Below, one piece after another: positions 58,576 to 64,000 of a DNA stretch of 64,000 bases; positions within the stretch are counted from its first letter, which is position 1, and every line of letters begins with the position of its first letter. Source of the stretch: Davidsoniella eucalypti. Its lineage: Eukaryota > Ascomycota > Sordariomycetes > Microascales > Ceratocystidaceae. A program made the position numbers and the translations under genes. The stretch covers positions 1 to 64,000 of the forward strand of contig RMBW01000051.1 in assembly GCA_004009845.1 (NCBI GenBank). Direction: 5' to 3'. The notes beneath the pieces are model-generated. The model saw only the letters and a list, made by a program, of their open reading frames with translations. It was not told the origin of the DNA and ran no database searches.

Positions 58576-60039
58576 TTTGGCGAAGTTGTGAGGGTGAGTT
58601 ATTATATGATATTAAGAAATGATAATGAGCAGATTATATGGCAAAGAACGTTAAGGTTGTGAAGAAAGGAGCGTGGGTGGTCGCAGGCGATAACGATCGA
58701 GAGCAATAGATCGTAAATTATGAGAGTTGATGGTCGTAGATGGTAGTTAGAAAGAAGCCCAGATAAGAGGCGGGCAATACGCAGCGAGACTCCAAGAACA
58801 GGCTCGGTCAGCTGCGCGTCGCGAATCTGAGCCAAAGCGGCACCGGAATCTCACAGCAGGCGGGCCGGAAAAAGCATCGATCGAAACGAAGCGAGATATC
58901 CTCTACTAAGTTGTATGTGGGGGATGGTTGGAGAATGAGAGGTCGCGAATAGTAAGGCGCGATTCAATGAGATAAGCACAATGAAGCTAACCCCGAAGAA
59001 GACGAGATAGAAAGTGAAAAGGCGATGATCGGTCCAAGACGCCGAAAATCACGAGATGAAATCGGATGATGGAGGAGAAAGAAGAAGAAAAAACAAACGA
59101 GGCGAAAAGGATGTGGAGGAGGCGAGGCTGAAAATGGAAAAATTATTAAGAGAGGACCACTTGTTGGTAGAGTAATTGTATAGATTCAGTTGGATTTAAC
59201 GTTTGAGGGGGAAGACCAGATAGCTTTGGCAGGTGAGTTAGATTTTGCAGTTGTTGCCTGGCGATATCAAAAAACCAAAAAAAAATTGAGAGCAATTGCC
59301 GTCTCTGTGCAATTACTAGACTGCGGGCGTTGCTGCTTCACGTCGCTCCTATGCGCTGCAGAGCTGCCGAAAAAGTGGGCCTTGAAGCGTGTTCACGTGA
59401 CTTGACTGAAAAGCCCATTTAACTACATTCAAAAGTTCAATAGTAAGTTCATAGAACAATGGCAAATAGTTACTGGAGACAATACGAATAACATGATGGC
59501 TTCCACCGCTAGTAAGAGCTCAAGGTAAAACTTTAGCAAAACCCAGGAAAGGTAAAAGGCATATGGAAGCACAAAGATTGAAAAAACAGTGATGTATGTT
59601 TTTTTTTCATTTTTATTAAGGTGGAAACGGAGCTTTAATAGCTATGTAGCACCTCGGTATCCTAAGATACACAGCATAGTAGGCTGTTGCTACACTATGT
59701 ATTATTCCTGCCAAGTTTTCTTCTCTCAACTGCCTGTAACTAATCAATTTGTGATAAATATTGCTCACTTGTTCATCAGGCAGATGAAATAACTGGATGA
59801 AGAGCTTGTGCAAGTTAAACCACACCATAATATTAAAAATATGGACACAGGAAACTGAAGACCTTGGAAGTATTATGCTATAAGAGATAAAACATATTAA
59901 CTCACTCACTACCTCTTCCAAAAGCCTCGAACTCTCTTTTCCGGGAAATTAGATGTTGCACTTGGTTTAGACTTGGACAGAGTCAATATAACATAGCATA
60001 ATTCTTAACTTTTGACCATGACACAATTTTACTCAATAT

Positions 60040-60137
60040 TTCAGACCCTTCTCTAGGTCTTATGCTACATATGGTATCTCTGCCTTCAAAAGGGCCTCAA
60101 GGTTATCGATAGGGTTGAGGTCTAGTGAATAATTAGT
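60040..60137 (-). pseudogene. Tc1/mariner-type transposase relic (catalytic C-terminal block)
   Basis: The minus strand reads TNYSLDLNPIDNLEALLKAE followed by IPYVA, a stop and DLEKGLK. This matches the YSPDLNPIENLWALLKAEIY block of Tc1/mariner transposases, which holds the third catalytic acid. Here Asp replaces the usual Glu and a stop follows. No other transposase block was recognised nearby. Confidence 0.5.
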
Positions 60138-60177
60138 TCACCCTAGAAAAGAAAAGGCAAGAGAGATGAGCCAAATT

Positions 60178-60201
60178 CAAAGTCTGAATGCTCAGACTTT
60201 G
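60178..60201. repeat. Perfect 10-bp-stem hairpin
   Basis: CAAAGTCTGA, a 4-nt loop (ATGC), then TCAGACTTTG. A third partial copy (GCAAAGTCTGAG) lies near 60337. It may be the edge of a degraded inverted-repeat element. Confidence 0.6.
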
Positions 60202-60563
60202 TAATTGGCTTTTCTTTCATGCTTTCATGCCTTCCAAGTCCAAGCCAAAGAGAGCAAAGAGTAGAAAAAAAAGAAAAAAAAGTATACACAAAGCCTAATC
60301 TAAAGTCATCAGGCTAAGCAAGAAAAAAATCAAGGTGCAAAGTCTGAGTTTCATCCTTGACGACGCTGTCAAAACTGTAGTCTCCGATCTCAATCAAATC
60401 ATCAAGGCAAGGGTGAAACAGAGTAAAGATAGAGGTATTAAGAGATAAGATATAAGAGATGGGAGACCGAGATCTGGACTGATTAAATATGATATGCTGT
60501 CCTGTATCCTATCTTATCACGACCAATAGAAAAATATTACTTTGAACCCTAAAAAAGACTACC

Positions 60564-61074
60564 TAGATTTTGCTCAGGATGAGACATACAATTGAAAAAA
60601 GGGAGTTGGAAGTGTGACATAAAAGTGGAGACATCTGAGGAAAGGTACTTAGCCCCACAAAATATCCGTCTTCAAAAGCTGGCAGCTGGCAGATGTAGCT
60701 CAAGAATGATGAGAGGGCGCTCTGGCTTTAGCAGCGGAAGACTAGTGTTTATGTTCTAGTTTTGCCTTTTGGGAGGGTTTGGTTACGTGTTTACATCTTT
60801 CCTGCTGGCATTGAATACATTTTGAGTGCTTTAGCATTGCAAATTAAAATTTTAGATTGTAATTTATTTACAGGTATATGCCTGACACTTACATTTCCAT
60901 AGTTCTATAGCTCCATACGATTAATGAATAAAAAAATAAAAACCTAATACTCTGCCAGCTGGCAGCTTTTGAAGACTACATGAACTATAGAATATTTTGT
61001 GGTAGAGGTCCCCACTTTATGTCAACATGACTCCCAAAAAAAACGTGTTTGGCATTGATTGCCTGTAAAATCTA
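60564..61074. mobile_element. Foldback / MITE-like element, about 510 bp
   Basis: Inner arms GTCTTCAAAAGCTGGCAGCTGGCAGA (left, 60668-60693) and its reverse complement (60951-60976) match at 25 of 26 positions. Further out, mirrored blocks recur in the same order: CCACAAAATAT, then GACATAAA(A)GTGG-GAC, GGGAGT and TAGATTTT, separated by small indels. Each arm is therefore about 110-130 nt, with a central unpaired stretch of about 260 nt lacking coding capacity. This is the form of a MITE or foldback element. Terminal duplications were not resolved. Confidence 0.6.
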
Positions 61075-61371
61075 CAAGATGAATTGCTATAGCTAGAACT
61101 ACATAGAGAGACAAAGGAAAATAGAGCGAAACAAAAAAGCTGGTATCGTAAGAAAGAATGAAAGATATGCCAAAAAGTGGTACAGACCTAAAAAGGAACA
61201 AACAGACATGGGAAAAAAAAAACCTAAAAATGCGATGCTATGATGAACAAGATGTCGACGAAAAAAAATATAAAAATAACAGTGAAAGTATAAAAACACG
61301 CTGGCAGAAGAGTCCGTTGATCGTGAAAAGACAAAAGAAACAAAAGAAACAAAGCATCACTCAAAATGACA

Positions 61372-64000
61372 CTAAAACTGCGGATACGAATACTGAGCCT
61401 CCCACCGCAGGAAGTCGCCTAAATCGTGGCCGAGGTTGTATCCCATAGGGGTGTCGGGGACCGCGGCATCGTTCAGTATGACGGGCTGCGGAGAAGAGGC
61501 CTTACGGTCGTTCCAAGACGCCGTGTCAATGGCATGTGTGCCCGAAACAGAAGCACGGGCGGGGTTGCTGTGCGATCTCCGACGTCTCTGAGACTGTCCC
61601 TGGGTTGCAACTTCGGGACTGAGACTGGCTGGTTTGTTCCGCGTGTCGACAGCTGTGTGTTGCTGGGCCGAAGATGGCACAGCTGGGAAGAGTCGGGCAG
61701 ACGGCCGGGAGATATCCTGCGAAGAGCGCGGTGTGGACGAAACAGACGCCGTCGAGGCGCTATCGGACAGTTCACCGCCGAGAGACGACGCCGAGCTCTG
61801 GCGTCGGTGGTCATAGAACGTGTGGTCGTGTCCAGCAGCAGCTGGGGCAGCAAGTGGCATCGGACAGTCTACTAGGTTCATGCTATAGAACCAGTCCGCT
61901 AGCTCATCTATATCACCAACCTCGGATACCGGCGATGCACCGGAAGCAGAAGTATCGGTGGCGATGGCTGACCGCGCCGAAAACCAGTCGTCGGCACCGA
62001 GGATAGCCATTTGGAAGGCCGTCCAGTCCAGGTTGTTCTCGCCGCCAACGCGGATTCCCGAGTCAGCCTTGGAAATGCGGATGCGGCCATGGCGGATAGT
62101 TGGCGTGACGGTCGAAGTCGGTGCGCCGTGAAAGTAGATGAAGTCGCTATCTTCAGCGGGAGCATACTGACTAGACGCTGTGCTAGAGACACTGTCGTTG
62201 CGCGGCTTGGTAGATGCGCGATCTGAGGAGGCAGCGGTGACTGCAGAAGATGAAGAGGATGTTGATGTAGCGGAAGATACGGAGGCAATCGAGGTGTCAG
62301 CGGCCAAGTCGCTCATGGGAGACACAATGGGCGCATCCGATGGCGTGGTTAGGGTGACCTCGGGGATGGTAGGCAGACTTCTATTGCGAACCGGCTTCGC
62401 AGGTGCCGAGAAATCACGAGTGACCACGGAGTCTAGAGATGCGCTTGCATTTTTGCCGGTGCCCTGGTCCCAAGTCGAGGCACGGGTCGGTGATGCAAAC
62501 AATAACTTGTCTTCCTTTTCCTTTTCCTTCTCCCCTAGCTCTTTCTTCTGCATCTTCTGCAGTCTTAGTTTCTCGGCAGCCTCACGGCTCTGCTGTAGCT
62601 TGGCCTCGCGGCTTTCCTTGAGCTTTTGGATCTGGTCTTGGCTCAAGATCTCCTGCGCCTCGACCTTGCGGAAGCGCTGGAAGACATCGTCGGAAAGCGT
62701 CCAGCGCGAGGCCGACGCCGACGCATTAGCCAGCACATTTTTCTTCTTATGCTTGAGCTTGAGCGTTGACCGGGCCGGAGAGGCGGCGCCAGAGTTGGAG
62801 CTGGAGCTGGAGTTGCCGCGAAACGGCGATGGTGGCTGGAGTGGTGGCGTCCGCGGGAAGGGTTGTGAAGCCTGAGGCGGTGATGGTGATAGTGATGGCG
62901 AAGCCATGGAACGAGGAGGCGTTACTGGCCGGAGCAATGGGGCGCTTCTAGGAGCCGAAGCAACAGTGATGGGTGTAGAACCAAAGGCACGATCGACCTC
63001 CGCGATGAGGTCATTGACGGGCATGTTGTCGCTCTTGTAATGTGACCAGTTGAGGGTATGAGGATCTCTATGAGAACTTCGAGTGGCAGTTTTGACAGGA
63101 ATAGACAGAGAACGAGAGACAGGTGGTATTGATGAAGAGAAAGAAGAAGAGGATGAAATTTCAGCAGCCCATGAAGGCGGCACAGGAAGTTCTTTGTTCA
63201 GCTTCAAGTACTCGACAGACGTCTTTGCTGACAAAGGCTGAGGCGGGAACAAAGGCGGCTTGAGAGTAACGATGGAAGTGTCAAGAGGCGAGCGGATAGA
63301 TGTGAAAGAAGCAGTGGCTGCAGCAGTAGCAGCAGTAGTAGTTGCAGTAACACTAGAAGAAACGGTATTGGTGGAACGTAGGGAAGACGGCAGTGACGAG
63401 GAAAGATTGGGGGCACTGGAAGATATAGAAGAAGCTGCAATTGATTCGAGCTGACGATGCGACGCCGGCACAGAAACTGCGAGCAGATGCTGCTGCTGCA
63501 GACCAGAAGGAAGGTTGCTGGTCTGAGCGGACGGGGATCGCTGTCGATAATGCTGGGGTCTATCAAGACCGTCTTGAAGCTGGCTTTGATGCTGGGCAGA
63601 CAGGGATTTGAGCGGAATCTTGGGTAGAGGCTTGGAAACACTGTTGTTATTGCTCAAGAGAGAACTATTGTAGCGAGAAACAGCGCTGCCTGCATTATTA
63701 TAAGAATTATAGCCAAAGTTGCTCTGCTGAATCTGCGCATATTCTGCCGAGCGCAGGAAGTCGGCTGACCGGGGAGGTCTTAGTGGCTTATTTGTGAGAC
63801 TAGTGGGAGTCTTGGAGTTACTGTTCTTTGTTGGCGAACTAGACAGAGACAAAGACGAGGACAAAGACAAAGAAAGGGCCCGAAGTGATCGAGGTAGATG
63901 TGCACCACCACTGCCACCATTAGCAGAAAGGTCACGTGAATATTCAACTTGTGTTGCTGAAAGAGGCTGCGACTCCCCTTCTGGCGTCTTCAAACTCGGA
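61372..64000 (-). CDS. Ser-rich protein of unknown function (5' end outside window)
   Basis: The minus-strand frame is open from the right edge to the stop at 61372, at least 875 codons, with the start and possibly upstream exons beyond base 64000. The N-terminal visible half is low-complexity, rich in Ser, Pro, Thr and Gln (SLSLSSSLSLSSS, polyglutamine-like LQQQHL). Residues ~440-495 form a charged coiled coil (ILSQDQIQKLKESREAKLQQ and the Lys/Glu-rich run after it). Conserved-looking patches follow: DSDFIYFHGAP, RIRISKADSGIRVGGENNLDWTAF, GDIDELADWFYSMNL, and the extreme C-terminus GYNLGHDLGDFLRWEAQYSY. I do not recognise the family. The many Ser-Pro sites suggest a phosphorylated cytoskeletal or signalling protein, but that is only a guess. 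Confidence 0.75.
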   Translation of the reverse strand, partial: PSLKTPEGESQPLSATQVEYSRDLSANGGSGGAHLPRSLRALSLSLSSSLSLSSSPTKNSNSKTPTSLTNKPLRPPRSADFLRSAEYAQIQQSNFGYNSYNNAGSAVSRYNSSLLSNNNSVSKPLPKIPLKSLSAQHQSQLQDGLDRPQHYRQRSPSAQTSNLPSGLQQQHLLAVSVPASHRQLESIAASSISSSAPNLSSSLPSSLRSTNTVSSSVTATTTAATAAATASFTSIRSPLDTSIVTLKPPLFPPQPLSAKTSVEYLKLNKELPVPPSWAAEISSSSSFSSSIPPVSRSLSIPVKTATRSSHRDPHTLNWSHYKSDNMPVNDLIAEVDRAFGSTPITVASAPRSAPLLRPVTPPRSMASPSLSPSPPQASQPFPRTPPLQPPSPFRGNSSSSSNSGAASPARSTLKLKHKKKNVLANASASASRWTLSDDVFQRFRKVEAQEILSQDQIQKLKESREAKLQQSREAAEKLRLQKMQKKELGEKEKEKEDKLLFASPTRASTWDQGTGKNASASLDSVVTRDFSAPAKPVRNRSLPTIPEVTLTTPSDAPIVSPMSDLAADTSIASVSSATSTSSSSSAVTAASSDRASTKPRNDSVSSTASSQYAPAEDSDFIYFHGAPTSTVTPTIRHGRIRISKADSGIRVGGENNLDWTAFQMAILGADDWFSARSAIATDTSASGASPVSEVGDIDELADWFYSMNLVDCPMPLAAPAAAGHDHTFYDHRRQSSASSLGGELSDSASTASVSSTPRSSQDISRPSARLFPAVPSSAQQHTAVDTRNKPASLSPEVATQGQSQRRRRSHSNPARASVSGTHAIDTASWNDRKASSPQPVILNDAAVPDTPMGYNLGHDLGDFLRWEAQYSYPQF

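Larger units (their letters stand above)
58576..61371. other. Intergenic region with transposon relics
   Basis: The left part (58576-59200) is the TAF1 promoter and leader. The middle is AT-rich without a gene. The right part carries a Tc1/mariner relic, a perfect hairpin and a large foldback element, each listed separately. Confidence 0.5.

Noticed and set aside
1..64000. CRISPR arrays, bacterial operons or riboswitches
   Set aside because: The window is eukaryotic. No regularly spaced repeats or such structures were seen.

Overview
This window is nuclear DNA of a filamentous ascomycete (Pezizomycotina, most likely Sordariomycetes or a close class). That placement is inference from gene content and structure. 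The introns are short (58-141 nt) with GTAAGT/GTATGT/GTACGT donors and CTAAC-type branch sites. The gene set is typically fungal: a hybrid histidine kinase, an Rlm1-type MADS factor, Arp4, a TAF1 without bromodomain, and a PH-domain acidic protein.

Layout. Positions 1-9030 are a nest of retroelement debris. It holds a nearly full-length but frameshifted Tad-like LINE (1-4871), an 877-bp element sharing that LINE's 3' end and sitting between two copies of a 14-bp target site (4886-5762), an older antisense LINE fragment, a 5'-truncated kinase-like gene fragment, a scrap of antisense LINE tail, and a second, unrelated non-LTR reverse transcriptase with a YLDD active site and a pentameric tail. 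From 9.2 to 15.7 kb lie four compact genes: mitochondrial ribosome recycling factor, an unassigned mitochondrial protein, a mitochondrial succinate-semialdehyde dehydrogenase (four exons resolved) and a four-TM MARVEL-like protein. A 4-kb spacer with foldback structures precedes an intronless 1665-aa hybrid histidine kinase (19.8-24.8 kb). It converges on a highly codon-biased PH-domain protein (26.1-27.7 kb). A desert of about 11.7 kb (27.7-39.5 kb) follows.

From 39.5 to 47.3 kb are mitochondrial lysyl-tRNA synthetase and Arp4, divergent from a shared 0.8-kb promoter, then an Rlm1-like MADS-box factor convergent with Arp4. A second desert (47.3-54.9 kb) leads to TAF1 of TFIID (54.9-58.6 kb). 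Between TAF1 and the right edge are a Tc1/mariner relic and a ~510-bp foldback element. The window ends inside a Ser-rich protein of unknown function.

The genes do not form one pathway. Three themes recur: mitochondrial function (RRF1, SSADH, LysRS, the unassigned protein), stress and cell-wall signalling (histidine kinase, Rlm1, PH protein), and chromatin or basal transcription (Arp4, TAF1). No CRISPR, rRNA or convincing tRNA was seen. I found no clear new defence or metabolic system. The most distinctive material is the reuse of one LINE integration site with a candidate LINE-tailed non-autonomous partner, and the long foldback element at 60.6-61.1 kb.
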